Assembly (NCBI RefSeq): GCF_009834125.1 | Contig: NZ_CP047146.1 | Span: 1,047,501 to 1,111,500, forward strand | From: Streptomyces sp. GS7 | GTDB lineage: Bacteria > Actinomycetota > Actinomycetes > Streptomycetales > Streptomycetaceae | DNA: 64,000 bases | Direction of reading: 5' to 3' | Shown: piece after piece, positions 40,670 to 50,544 of the stretch | Position numbering within the stretch: the stretch's first letter is position 1 | Layout of the letters: every line of letters begins with the position of its first letter | Notes under the pieces: model-generated | Told to the model about the DNA's origin: nothing | Database searches by the model: none | What the model saw: only the letters and a program-made list of their open reading frames with translations | Position numbers and translations under genes: made by a program

Positions 40670-43336
40670 CTACGAATCGGGCGAAAACTCATGATTCGGG
40701 TGAATTAGTGGTATAGGGCGCCGGCGGGCCCGGCGGGCGGCCCCGGCGGCCACCGCGGCCAGCGCCAGCACCCCCGCTCCGCTCGCCGCCAGCCCCGGTT
40801 TCAGGCCCTGCGGGACGTACGTGCACGACAGCCGGGACGCCGCCCGGCCCAGCGGGACGGCCAGCAGCCCGCCGAAGGACCGCGGCGCGCGGAGCGGCCC
40901 GCCGTCCACCGAACAGCCCCATCCGGCAACGGCGGGCAGCGCGAGAACGGCGGTGCCGCCGCTGCCGCGGGGCAGCACGGCGGTCAGCGTGTGCCCGCCC
41001 GCGGTGAGCGTGACGGGGCCCCGCGCGGCCCGCACCGCCGCGGCCAGCCGGTCCGGCGCGACGCAGCCGAGCGCGTGCTCGGGGACGTACTGCCCGCCGA
41101 GCCCGGTGAACCGTACGGACACCGCGCCGCCGGCCGGCACCGTGCCCAGCTGCCGCACCGGGTTCGCCGTCACGTCCCACCGCCCGTCGCCTCGGGTGGT
41201 CACGCCCAGCCCGCTGACCTCCCCGGTGAACCAGGGCGCGTACCAGACGGCGGTGCTGCCGGGGGCGCACCGCGCGGCGAAGACGGTCCCCCCGCCCGCC
41301 GCCCGGCCGGTCCCCGCGGGCCGCGGTGCGGGCGGCAGCGTCCAGCCGCCCGGGGCCCGCTCCGGCGCCGGGCCCCCGGCGGGCGTCAGCCGCGGCACCT
41401 CGTAGACGGCGGCGCCCAGCGCCCGCTCCTGGCGGGCGAAGACGGTGTCCGGGCCGCCGCCCGGCCCCGGCAGCGGGCCCCGCCGGACGGTCAGCAGCGG
41501 CGCCGGCCGCCCGTGCCGCACCGTGTACCGGCCGCGCGGACCGCCCCCCGGCGGCTCCGCGAGGTGGCTGCTGACCCCCATCAGCGCCTGCCCCACCGGG
41601 TCCTCGAAGCTCAGCGCGTGCCGGCCGCGGATGTACCAGCCGGCGCCCAGGCCGTGCAGCGCGCGGGCGGTGGCCGCGGGCACGTAGCTGCTGTAGTACG
41701 CGCCGCCCTCGCCGCCGATCAGCAGCGGATCGTTGTTGGCGAACTCGTGCGGCCCCGGATCCGTACGGGAGCGCGGCCAGTCGTCCCGGGCGGCCAGCCC
41801 CCGCCGGGTGGCCAGCGCCCCCGCGGTCAGCGTCAGCTTCGGCTGGAAGAACGGGATCTTGTCCCGGACGGCCGTCACGGAGAACGCGGTGTACGCCGAG
41901 CCGAGCACGACGGTGCCGGCCAGCACGGCGGTCAGCGCGGTCCGGGTCCGGCCCCGCGCGCCGGGGGGCGGGGGCCCGGCGCACCGTGCCAGCCCCGTCA
42001 GCACCCCCAGCGTCACCGTGCCGCCGCCCGCCACCACGATCCACGTCGAGGGGCCCACCGCCCCCTGCCCGCGGCACCACCACGCCAGCACCGCCACCGC
42101 CGCCGCCCCCGCCGCCAGCTCCGCGGCCCGCGGCCGGTGCGCCAGCGCCAGCCAGGCGATCATCACCAGCACCCCGCTGAGTACGAAGGCGGCGCGGAAC
42201 GCGCTCCCGTTGGGCAGGGCGAAGCCGTGCCACAACAGGATCGTCGGCCTCCAGACGAACGAGGCGCCGATCGCCGCGGCCAGTGCCGTCCACCCGATCC
42301 GCGTCCGCACCGGCACCGCCCGCACGAACGGGAAGGCCGCCACCAGCAGCAGCCCCAGCACCCCGATGAAGACGTTGGGCGCCGGCACCCCGCCGTGCCC
42401 GCCCGGCAGCAGCTGCGCCAGCAGGGTCGCCAGCGGCGGCCGGCCCCGGTAGACCGCCTCGGGCGGCGGCTGGGCGGCCCGGCTCGCCTTGAGGGTGACG
42501 GTCAGCACCGGCGCCGCGAGCAGCACACCGACCGCCGCCATGGAGGCGGCCCGCCCCACCACCCGCAGCCGCCCGCCCGGCGGCAGATCGCGGGCCGTCG
42601 CCAGCCGGAGCGCCAGGACGAGCCCGGTCGCCAGGGTGGCCATCGCCGCCGTGTAGAAGTTCCCCGCCCAGGCGGCGGCGACCAGCAGCGTGCCCGCCAC
42701 CCACCGCACCCGCCGCAGGCACCAGTCCGCCGCGATGCCGGTCAGCGGCAGCGAGACCAGCCCCCACATCCACATCGGATCGGCGTACCCGTCGTTCAGC
42801 ACCCAGGCGCACAGCCCGTACCCGACCGCCAGCAGCGCCCGCGGCACGCCGGCCCCCGGATGCAGCCGCCCCAGCAGGACGGTCATCAGCGCGGCGCCCA
42901 GCCCGATGCTCAGCAGCGTCACCAGGAACACCGGCAGGTCCACCAGAGCCCGCGGGAACAGCCCCACGAGCCAGGAGAACGGATTCATGAGATACGTGAA
43001 GAAGTCCGCCAGGAACGGGACGCCGTACCCACTGCCCCAATTGAAGAACAGGTCGCCGTGCCCGGTCCCGTGCATCAGGTCCCACAGCCGGGCGTGGAAG
43101 GGCACGAACTGATTGCCCAGATCGTTGACCGCACGGGAGCGCGCGCCGAACGGATAGCTGCCGTAGACCGCCAGCGCCAGGCAGTACGCCCCCATGGACA
43201 GCAGCGCCGCGAGCCCCGGCGCCGCGGCCCGCCGCAGCACCCCGCCGGCCGGTGTGGCGCTCGCCCCGATGCGTGCCCCCAGGGCAACCTTCGAGGCCCG
43301 GACCCCCTCTTGGGGTGCGGAAGGCGTCGGGTTCAC
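40670..43336 (-). CDS. YfhO-family membrane protein (GT-C-like glycosyltransferase)
   Basis: This 888-residue protein has about a dozen transmembrane helices, with first-loop motif NDLGNQFVPFHARLWDLMHG and FFNWGSGYGVPFLADFFTYLMNPF, both typical of YfhO. A large extracytoplasmic region (about 510-840) rich in Gly/Pro and a last helix near 850-870 follow. In Bacillus, YfhO takes sugars from a polyprenyl carrier and adds them to lipoteichoic acid outside the cell. GTG at 43336 has GGGAGGAG 5 nt upstream. Here it heads an operon with GT2 and GtrA. Confidence 0.9.
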   Translation of the reverse strand: MNPTPSAPQEGVRASKVALGARIGASATPAGGVLRRAAAPGLAALLSMGAYCLALAVYGSYPFGARSRAVNDLGNQFVPFHARLWDLMHGTGHGDLFFNWGSGYGVPFLADFFTYLMNPFSWLVGLFPRALVDLPVFLVTLLSIGLGAALMTVLLGRLHPGAGVPRALLAVGYGLCAWVLNDGYADPMWMWGLVSLPLTGIAADWCLRRVRWVAGTLLVAAAWAGNFYTAAMATLATGLVLALRLATARDLPPGGRLRVVGRAASMAAVGVLLAAPVLTVTLKASRAAQPPPEAVYRGRPPLATLLAQLLPGGHGGVPAPNVFIGVLGLLLVAAFPFVRAVPVRTRIGWTALAAAIGASFVWRPTILLWHGFALPNGSAFRAAFVLSGVLVMIAWLALAHRPRAAELAAGAAAVAVLAWWCRGQGAVGPSTWIVVAGGGTVTLGVLTGLARCAGPPPPGARGRTRTALTAVLAGTVVLGSAYTAFSVTAVRDKIPFFQPKLTLTAGALATRRGLAARDDWPRSRTDPGPHEFANNDPLLIGGEGGAYYSSYVPAATARALHGLGAGWYIRGRHALSFEDPVGQALMGVSSHLAEPPGGGPRGRYTVRHGRPAPLLTVRRGPLPGPGGGPDTVFARQERALGAAVYEVPRLTPAGGPAPERAPGGWTLPPAPRPAGTGRAAGGGTVFAARCAPGSTAVWYAPWFTGEVSGLGVTTRGDGRWDVTANPVRQLGTVPAGGAVSVRFTGLGGQYVPEHALGCVAPDRLAAAVRAARGPVTLTAGGHTLTAVLPRGSGGTAVLALPAVAGWGCSVDGGPLRAPRSFGGLLAVPLGRAASRLSCTYVPQGLKPGLAASGAGVLALAAVAAGAARRARRRPIPLIHPNHEFSPDS

Positions 43337-43466
43337 CGGCACTCCTCCCAGTCGGCAGACAGTCAAACCACCGTTATATAGCCGGATGTCTCAATAGTTC
43401 GCTTTACTCCGATGGGGGCGGGATAGGGCGAGGACCCGCAGGAAACGAACGGAGGCCACGGTTCCC

Positions 43467-45476
43467 GTGTCCGACAACTCCGACCACCCCGCGACCGGGG
43501 CCCGTACCGGCCCGGCCCCCGCGGCACCGGCCGTCACCGTGATCGTGCCGGTCCACAACACCCGCCGCTACCTGGACCGCAGCCTCGGCTCGGTCTTCAC
43601 CCAGACGCTCGACCAGCGCCGCATCGAGATCATCGCGGTCGACGACGGCTCCACCGACGACAGCGCCGCCTGGCTGGAAGAGGCCGCCCGCACCCACCCC
43701 AACCTCACCGTCGTCCGCCAGCCGGCCTCCGGCGGCGCCGGCCGGCCCCGCAACGTCGGCCTGGACCGCGCCACCGGCGAGTACGTCTTCTTCCTCGACT
43801 CCGACGACCACCTCGGCGCCGAGGCGCTGGACCGCCTCATCCGGACGGCCGAGGAGCACGGCTCCGACATCGTCTACGGCCGCATCGTCGGCGCGGGCGG
43901 CCGCGGCGCCCCCGTCGACCTGCGCACCTCCTCCGCCCGCGTCTCGGTCTTCGACTCACCCGTCTACTGGACCCTGGCCGCCTACAAGCTCTTCCGCCGC
44001 TCCTTCATCGAGGAGCACCGGCTGCGCTTCGTCGAGGGCCGGCTGCTCGGCGAGGACCTGCCCTTCGGCATCGCCGCCCTGCTCCGCGCCGGCACCGTCT
44101 CGGTCCACGCCGACTACGACTGCTACTACCTGCACGGCCGCGAGGACGACAGCAACGCCTCCCGCCAGGACCTCGACTGGCCCGAATACCTCGGCTACAT
44201 CGGCACCGTCCTCGACGGCCTCGCCGCCGAGGTCCCGCCCGGCCCGGACCGCGACAAGCTCCTGGTCCGGCACTTCCACGGCGAGATACTCATGCCGTTC
44301 GCGGCCGCCTACCTCGCCCGCGACGAGACCGGCCGGCGCGCCATGGCCGACGCCGCCCGCCCCCTCGTCGAGCGCTACCTCACCGACGGCGTCCTCGCCG
44401 CCCTCCCGCCCCGACTCCGGCTGCGCGCCCACTGCCTCCGCGCCGGCCTCGACACCGAACTCGCCGCGATCCTCCGCGCCGACACCGGCACCGAACCCGG
44501 CCCGCCCCGCATCGCCGACGGCCGCGCCTACGCCGCGTACCCCTACTTCCGCGACCCGGACCACCCCATACCGGACGCGCTCTACGACCTCACCGACCGC
44601 ATCGGCATACAGCAGCGCCTGACCGGCGTCGCCTGGGTCGGCGGCGTCCTCCACCTGCACGGCACCGCCACCCTCCCCACCCTCGGCGCCGACACCGTCG
44701 ACATCCTCCTCCGCCGCAGCGGCGCCCAGCTCGCCGTCCGCGCCGACCACACCGACGGCCGCTGGCACGCGGCCCTCGACCCGGCGACCGCGGCCGGCGG
44801 CGAACCGCTGGCCGACGGCATCTGGGGGCTGAAGGTCGCGGTCACCGCCCGGGACCACGACGCCCCGGCCGCCACCTCCGCGGCCGGGCCGGCCGGCCCG
44901 CGGCACGCACCGTCCGGCGAGGGCCCCGAGACTCCCGGAGAGAGACCCGGAGCGCGTCCCGAAACCTCCGGCGTACGGCGGGAGGCGTGGCTCTGCCCGG
45001 AGGCCGGGGAGGAGGGCACCGACCTGGCGCCGCACATCATCAGCCACGGCCCCGAAGGCCCCACCGTCGCCGCACTCTTCCTCTCCACCCCGCACGGTCA
45101 CCTCCACCTCGACCTGGACCACGACGGCGCCCGCCGGCCGCTCGGCGCCGACCTGCACGGCAGCGCCACCCGCACCCGCCTCGGCCGCACCACCCTCGCC
45201 GCGGGCCTCACCCTCCCCGGCTGCCCCGCCGACGCCGACCTCCGGCTGATCCTCCGCGACGCCACCCGCACCGTGGTCCTGCGCACCACCGTCGAACGCG
45301 CCGCCGGCGACCGCTACCGCGCCCACGCCCGCCTCCGCGGCGGCCCGCCCGGCACCTGGCGCGTCGCCCTCCGCCTCACCGCCGGCGCCCTCCGCCGCGA
45401 ACTCCCGGTCCGCGCCCCGGACGGCCGCACCCCGTTGACCCTCACGGTGCCGCGAAGGCCGGGGCGCCGGGGGTGA
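43467..45476 (+). CDS. Large GT2 glycosyltransferase with C-terminal beta domains
   Basis: This 669-residue protein has an N-terminal GT-A domain (TVIVPVHNTRRYLDRSLGSVFTQTL; IAVDDGSTDDS; RPRNVGLDRATGEYVFFLDSDD with acidic site D111-D114). A helical middle (about 230-350) and C-terminal beta-rich region (about 370-660) follow, the layout of TarS/TarP-like teichoic-acid glycosyltransferases. A Pro/Gly/Glu linker at about 475-520 looks disordered. No membrane segment is present. GTG start with GGAGG 11 nt upstream. It is divergent from the YfhO-type gene. Its likely role is adding sugar to a wall polymer precursor. Confidence 0.88.
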   Translation: MSDNSDHPATGARTGPAPAAPAVTVIVPVHNTRRYLDRSLGSVFTQTLDQRRIEIIAVDDGSTDDSAAWLEEAARTHPNLTVVRQPASGGAGRPRNVGLDRATGEYVFFLDSDDHLGAEALDRLIRTAEEHGSDIVYGRIVGAGGRGAPVDLRTSSARVSVFDSPVYWTLAAYKLFRRSFIEEHRLRFVEGRLLGEDLPFGIAALLRAGTVSVHADYDCYYLHGREDDSNASRQDLDWPEYLGYIGTVLDGLAAEVPPGPDRDKLLVRHFHGEILMPFAAAYLARDETGRRAMADAARPLVERYLTDGVLAALPPRLRLRAHCLRAGLDTELAAILRADTGTEPGPPRIADGRAYAAYPYFRDPDHPIPDALYDLTDRIGIQQRLTGVAWVGGVLHLHGTATLPTLGADTVDILLRRSGAQLAVRADHTDGRWHAALDPATAAGGEPLADGIWGLKVAVTARDHDAPAATSAAGPAGPRHAPSGEGPETPGERPGARPETSGVRREAWLCPEAGEEGTDLAPHIISHGPEGPTVAALFLSTPHGHLHLDLDHDGARRPLGADLHGSATRTRLGRTTLAAGLTLPGCPADADLRLILRDATRTVVLRTTVERAAGDRYRAHARLRGGPPGTWRVALRLTAGALRRELPVRAPDGRTPLTLTVPRRPGRRG

Positions 45477-45821
45477 CGAGTTCGGTGGCCACGTGACCAC
45501 CAAGGCCCCTGTGTCCGCAGGCGGGTTCGGGTCCCGGGCCGCCGACGCCGTGCGGACCGGGGCGCGGGCGGCCGCGGCACTTACGGGCGTGCGGGGCAGG
45601 GTCTCGATGTGGCCGGGGCGACCGCGGGCGTGAGCCCAAGCCGGTCGGCCGGCACGGGTGTTGCTCTTCCGGGGCGTGGATACGCGGGTTCCACCGGTCC
45701 TTCCCGGCCCGTGCGGGTGCCCGGCCGCGTCCCTGTCGTGTTCTTGACGCGTTTCCCGCACTTCGCGACGCGCATTGTTCTATAAAAGCTATAACAATGC
45801 TTCAACTCGCAGGGAGATCTC
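45477..45821. other. 345-bp gene-free stretch before the alpha/beta hydrolase gene
   Basis: No gene was recognised. The first 290 nt are ordinary G/C-rich sequence; the last 50 nt are AT-rich and carry the palindrome described separately. TTGACG at 45744-45749 could be a -35 box, but no -10 lies at the usual distance. Confidence 0.5.
45773..45799. promoter_or_regulatory. AT-rich palindrome in the hydrolase promoter
   Basis: CATTGTT and AACAATG form perfect 7-bp arms around a 13-nt AT-rich centre (CTATAAAAGCTAT), ending 22 nt before the hydrolase ATG. Size and symmetry fit a MarR/TetR/GntR-type operator overlapping the promoter. Confidence 0.55.
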
Positions 45822-46919
45822 ATGCGTTCGCGAACCCCCAGGCGCGGCAGGATGCTCGCCGTGCTCCTGGCGGCGGTCGCCGTCGCCACGGCCGGGCCGG
45901 TGTCAGGCGTGGCCGAGGCGTCCGCGGCTTCCCGAGCCGCCCTCTTACCCGCCGTGGACCGCGAGGTCCGCTTCACCGCGGACGGCACCACCGCGTACGG
46001 CACGGTGCACATACCCGCCCACCGCGCGGGCCGCAGACTCGCCGCGGCGCTGCTGATCCCCGGCAGCGGCCCGACCGACCGCAACGGCGACCAGCCGCCC
46101 GTCTCCACCCCGCACACCCTGGCCCTGATGGCGGGTGTCCTCGGCGAGGACGGCGTGATGAGCCTGCGGTTCGACAAGTACGGCACCGGGCGGACGGGGC
46201 TGGGCGGGCGGCACAGCGCGCCCGACATGGCCGCCTACACCCGCCAGGCCGTCGCCGCGTACAACGCCCTGCGTGCCCAGCCGGAAGCCGACCCGCACGC
46301 GCTGCTCGGGGTCGGGCACAGCGAGGGCGGCCTCCAGGCCCTGCTCGTCGACCGCGCCGTGCGGGCGAAGCCCGCCGGGCTCGCGCTGATCGCCCCGCAG
46401 GACCTGCGGATTCTGGACATGTTCGACGACCAGCTGGCGGCGGGGCTGGACCGCATGGTCGTGGCCGGGCAACTCACCGCGCGGCAGGCGCAGTTGAACA
46501 AGAAGGGTGTGGCCCGCGCCATCGCGGACTTCCGTGCCGGGCGCCCGGTGGACACCTCGGGGCTGCTGCCGTCCGTGTCCGCCCTCCTCAACGGCATCTT
46601 CGGCCCGGTCAACGCGGACTTCGTCCGCAGCGACGACGCCGTCTACCCGCCGGCCGTCGCCCGGAGCGTCGCGCCCGGCACGCGTACGGTCGTCACCTGC
46701 GGCACGGCCGACGCCAAGGTGCCCTGCCGCACCACGCCGGCACTGCTGACGGCCCTCGCCGGGGCCCGTACCACCGGCCCCGGACTGCGAGTCCTGCCCG
46801 GGGTCGACCATCAGCTCCACCCCGCCGGGACCCCGGAGAGCGAACCGGTGATCGCGGCGTCCGCGCGGCGAGCCCTGCACGACTTCGCCCGCCCGTGGCG
46901 GCAGGTCACCGCGAGCTGA
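45822..46919 (+). CDS. Secreted alpha/beta hydrolase
   Basis: This 365-residue protein has a Sec signal peptide (MRSRTPRRGRMLAVLLAAVAVATAGPVSGVAEASA, cleavage near residue 36) and a serine-hydrolase core. Nucleophile S167 lies in GHSEGG, the oxyanion region in LLIPGSGPTDRNGD, and the probable acid and base in CGTADAKVPC and GVDHQLHP. The family includes esterases annotated as dienelactone hydrolase-like. AGGGAG precedes the ATG. Codon 42 is TTA (45945-45947), the leucine codon read by the bldA tRNA in Streptomyces, so expression may be limited to development. It converges on and overlaps the tetR gene by 14 nt. Confidence 0.9.
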   Translation: MRSRTPRRGRMLAVLLAAVAVATAGPVSGVAEASAASRAALLPAVDREVRFTADGTTAYGTVHIPAHRAGRRLAAALLIPGSGPTDRNGDQPPVSTPHTLALMAGVLGEDGVMSLRFDKYGTGRTGLGGRHSAPDMAAYTRQAVAAYNALRAQPEADPHALLGVGHSEGGLQALLVDRAVRAKPAGLALIAPQDLRILDMFDDQLAAGLDRMVVAGQLTARQAQLNKKGVARAIADFRAGRPVDTSGLLPSVSALLNGIFGPVNADFVRSDDAVYPPAVARSVAPGTRTVVTCGTADAKVPCRTTPALLTALAGARTTGPGLRVLPGVDHQLHPAGTPESEPVIAASARRALHDFARPWRQVTAS

Positions 46920-47697
46920 GGACCTCGCCGCCGCCCGCCCCGGGTTCCGTGTCCAGCCCGTCCACCAGCCGGTCCAGGAAGCGGGCGAAGGTGGCGTCCG
47001 GGGTCGGCGGGCGGCCCGGGGCGGCGAGGGCGGCGGCGAGTTCGGGGTGCCGGCCGTCGGCGGCGACGACGGTGAGGTAGCGGGCCTCGGCGGCGGCACG
47101 GTCGGGGGAGTGGGCGGCGGACCGGGTGAGTTCGTGGCTGACGTGCGAGGCGACGAAACCGGTGAGGAGGCTGAAGACCTCCAGCTTGGCGGCGCCGTCC
47201 AGCCCGGTGGGGCCGAGGGCGGCCAGGGCGCGTTCCAGGAAGGCCAGGGTGTGCGGGCCGAGGGTCCGGCGGGTGCCCAGGGCGGCCGGGAGCCACGGGT
47301 GCCGGTGCATGTGGGCGCGCTGGAGCCGGGCGATGTGCTTGAGGTCGGTGCGCCAGTCGCCGGTGAGCGGGTCGGTCAACGGGAGTTCGCCGGTGACGTG
47401 GTCGACCATCAGCTCCAGGAGCGTCTCCTTGTCCGGCGCGTAGCTGTAGAGCGACATCGCGCCGGCGCCGACCTGCGCGGCGACGCGCCGCATGGTGACC
47501 GCGTCGAGCCCTTCGGTGTCGGCGAGGGCGACGGCCGCCGCGGTGATCGCCTCGCGGCTGAAGGCGGGGCGCCGCCCGCGCCGGGGCCGGTCGGGCGCCA
47601 GCCAGAGCTGCTCGGGGTCTACGGGCGCGGCCTGCGGCCGGTCGTCGCGGGGTGCGGGCACGGGCTCGGTGTTCCCTCTCTCGTGGGTGCGGCTCAT
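46906..47697 (-). CDS. TetR/AcrR-family regulator
   Basis: This protein of about 263 residues has a TetR helix-turn-helix at about 45-90 (FSREAITAAAVALADTEGLDAVTMRRVAAQVGAGAMSLYSYAPDKETLL) and a TetR_C-type C-terminal domain (LLELMVDHVTGELP ... HRHPWLPAALGTRRTLGPHTLAFLE). ATG at 47697 has GGGA upstream; ATG at 47709 is equally possible. It is divergent from the CocE/NonD hydrolase across a perfect palindrome, so it probably represses that gene and itself. Confidence 0.9.
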   Translation of the reverse strand: MSRTHERGNTEPVPAPRDDRPQAAPVDPEQLWLAPDRPRRGRRPAFSREAITAAAVALADTEGLDAVTMRRVAAQVGAGAMSLYSYAPDKETLLELMVDHVTGELPLTDPLTGDWRTDLKHIARLQRAHMHRHPWLPAALGTRRTLGPHTLAFLERALAALGPTGLDGAAKLEVFSLLTGFVASHVSHELTRSAAHSPDRAAAEARYLTVVAADGRHPELAAALAAPGRPPTPDATFARFLDRLVDGLDTEPGAGGGEVLSSR

Positions 47698-47732
47698 GAG
47701 CTGTCCCATCCAAGCAGCCGGCCGCACGTAGG

Positions 47733-47759
47733 CTATTCTCGTACGTAGTACGAGAATAG
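47733..47759. promoter_or_regulatory. Perfect 27-bp palindrome, likely TetR operator
   Basis: Arms CTATTCTCGTAC and GTACGAGAATAG (12 bp, no mismatch) flank GTA. It lies 35 nt upstream of tetR and 24 nt upstream of the CocE/NonD gene, i.e. over both divergent promoters. The length and perfection are what TetR dimers bind. Confidence 0.8.
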
Positions 47760-47783
47760 GGAGCTGGGCGGAGGGGGACGGCG

Positions 47784-49412
47784 ATGGACGGGCGGACGAG
47801 GGGCGGCGCCGTGCCGGGCGGGGTGCCGTCGCGGGCGTCGCGGTGGATGCGGGCGGCATGGCGGAACGTGCCGGCCGGGCCGTACGCGGCGGGGTGCGAG
47901 CGGGGGCTGGTGGCGCCCGCGGCCGACGGCAGCCCGCTGCTGACGGATCATTACTTCCCCTGCGCGGAGGGCGAGTTCCCGACGCTGCTGGTGCGGTCCC
48001 CGTACGGGCGGGGGCTGCCCTGGTCGCCGCTCTACGGGATCCTCTTCGCCGAGCAGGGGTTCCACGTGGTGGTGCAGAGCTGCCGGGGGACGGGCGGATC
48101 GGGCGGCGCCTTCCACCTGTGGCGCAACGAGGCGGCGGACGGCCGGGCGGCGGTGGCGTGGCTGCGGAAGCAGCCGTGGTTCACCGGCGCCCTCGGCACG
48201 ATCGGGCCGAGCTACCTGGCGTACACGCAATGGGCGCTGGCGGCCGAACCGCCCCCGGAGCTGCGGGCGATGGTGGTCCAGGTCGGGCTCCACGACCCCG
48301 CCGCCTACTTCCACCAAGGCGGGGCGTTCCACCTGGAGAACGCCCTCGTGACCGGCGTCGGCATCACGTACCAGCACCGGGGGACGGTGCCCTTCCTGCG
48401 GGCGGCGCTGCGGCTGCGGCGCCGGCTGCGCGGGGCGCACGCCGGGTCCACGGGCGGCCTGGTGGGCGAAGTGCCGTGGCTGGCCGAGGTCTTGGAACAT
48501 CCGGACGCCGACGACCCGTACTGGCGCGGGGCGTCCCTGGCGGCGGTGGCGGACCGCCCGACCGTACCCACCGCCGTGATCACCGGGTGGCACGACGTGT
48601 TCGCCGGACAGGCCCTGGCGCAGTTCGGGCGGCTGCGGCGGGCCGGGTGCGACACCGCGCTGTTCGTCGGTCCCTGGACGCACCACTCGGTGTTCCAGCA
48701 GGGCTGGCCCGAGGTGTTCGCGGAGAGCCTCGGCTGGCTGCGGGCGCACCTGTGCGGGGATCCGTCCGGACTGCGTCCCACGCGCGTACGGGTGCACGTC
48801 GGCGGCGAGCGGGAAGAGTGGCGGGATCTTGAGGACTGGCCGCCGCCCTCGGGCCGGGCGGACTCCTGGTTCCTGGCTCCGGGCGGGCGGCTGGTGGGAC
48901 AGGCCCCGGCGGACTCCGGGCCGGCGGCGTCCTTCCGCCACGACCCGGCCGCGCCGCCCCCGTCGGTCGGTGGGCCGCTGCTCTCCCGGGGCGCCGGGCC
49001 CCAGGACAACCGCGCGCTGGAGGCCCGCGAGGACGTGCTGACGTTCACCGGGGAGCCGCTGGCCGGGCCGGTGGAGGTCCTCGGCCCCGTCCTGGCTCGG
49101 TTGCGGGTCACCGTCGAGGGCGGCGGGCGCGCCGATGTCTTCGCGCGGCTGTGCGACATGGACGCGCAGGGCCGGTCGGTCAACGTGTGCGACGGGCTGG
49201 TGCGGCTGCGGGACGCGGGCGACGCGGGGAACGCAGCGGAGGCGCCCGTGGAGGTCGAGGTGCCGATGGGGTCGGCCGCGCACCGCTTCGCCGCCGGGCA
49301 CCGGGTGCGGCTGCAGGTCAGCGGGGGCGCGTTTCCGCGGTACGCCCCGGATCCCGGCGCAGGTCCGGTGCGTGTCACCCTCCACAACGGCTCGGCGCTG
49401 ACGGCGGGTTGA
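47784..49412 (+). CDS. CocE/NonD-family serine hydrolase
   Basis: This 542-residue protein belongs to the X-Pro dipeptidyl-peptidase S15 / cocaine esterase family. An N-terminal alpha/beta core carries nucleophile S143 in GTIGPSYLAYTQW, a likely acid in TGWHDVFAGQ and a likely histidine in GPWTHHSVF. The C-terminal jelly-roll domain (about 390-540) has DVLTFTGEPLAGPVEVLGPV and RVRLQVSGGAFPRYAP. There is no signal peptide. It would hydrolyse esters or amides; the substrate is unknown. It is divergent from a TetR regulator, so it is likely inducible. Confidence 0.93.
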   Translation: MDGRTRGGAVPGGVPSRASRWMRAAWRNVPAGPYAAGCERGLVAPAADGSPLLTDHYFPCAEGEFPTLLVRSPYGRGLPWSPLYGILFAEQGFHVVVQSCRGTGGSGGAFHLWRNEAADGRAAVAWLRKQPWFTGALGTIGPSYLAYTQWALAAEPPPELRAMVVQVGLHDPAAYFHQGGAFHLENALVTGVGITYQHRGTVPFLRAALRLRRRLRGAHAGSTGGLVGEVPWLAEVLEHPDADDPYWRGASLAAVADRPTVPTAVITGWHDVFAGQALAQFGRLRRAGCDTALFVGPWTHHSVFQQGWPEVFAESLGWLRAHLCGDPSGLRPTRVRVHVGGEREEWRDLEDWPPPSGRADSWFLAPGGRLVGQAPADSGPAASFRHDPAAPPPSVGGPLLSRGAGPQDNRALEAREDVLTFTGEPLAGPVEVLGPVLARLRVTVEGGGRADVFARLCDMDAQGRSVNVCDGLVRLRDAGDAGNAAEAPVEVEVPMGSAAHRFAAGHRVRLQVSGGAFPRYAPDPGAGPVRVTLHNGSALTAG

Positions 49413-49419
49413 GCGGTGC

Positions 49420-49448
49420 GGTGGGGCCGCCTGCGGAACGGCCCCGCC
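49420..49448. terminator. Terminator between CocE/NonD gene and galE
   Basis: A 10-bp stem with one G-U pair (49420-49429 with 49439-49448) starts 8 nt after the stop. A second short stem (CCGGCCG at 49451-49457 with CGGCCGG at 49471-49477) follows. It probably serves both convergent genes. Confidence 0.7.
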
Positions 49449-49512
49449 CACCGGCCGTCCCTTGGGGGAGCGGCCGGCGGACGGGGCCGGAACGCCGTCG
49501 CCGGTCGGGCCG

Positions 49513-50499
<987 letters not shown>

Positions 50500-50544
50500 A
50501 GCGCCAATCCTAGGCAGGGGAGACTACGGGGGAAGTAAACGGGG

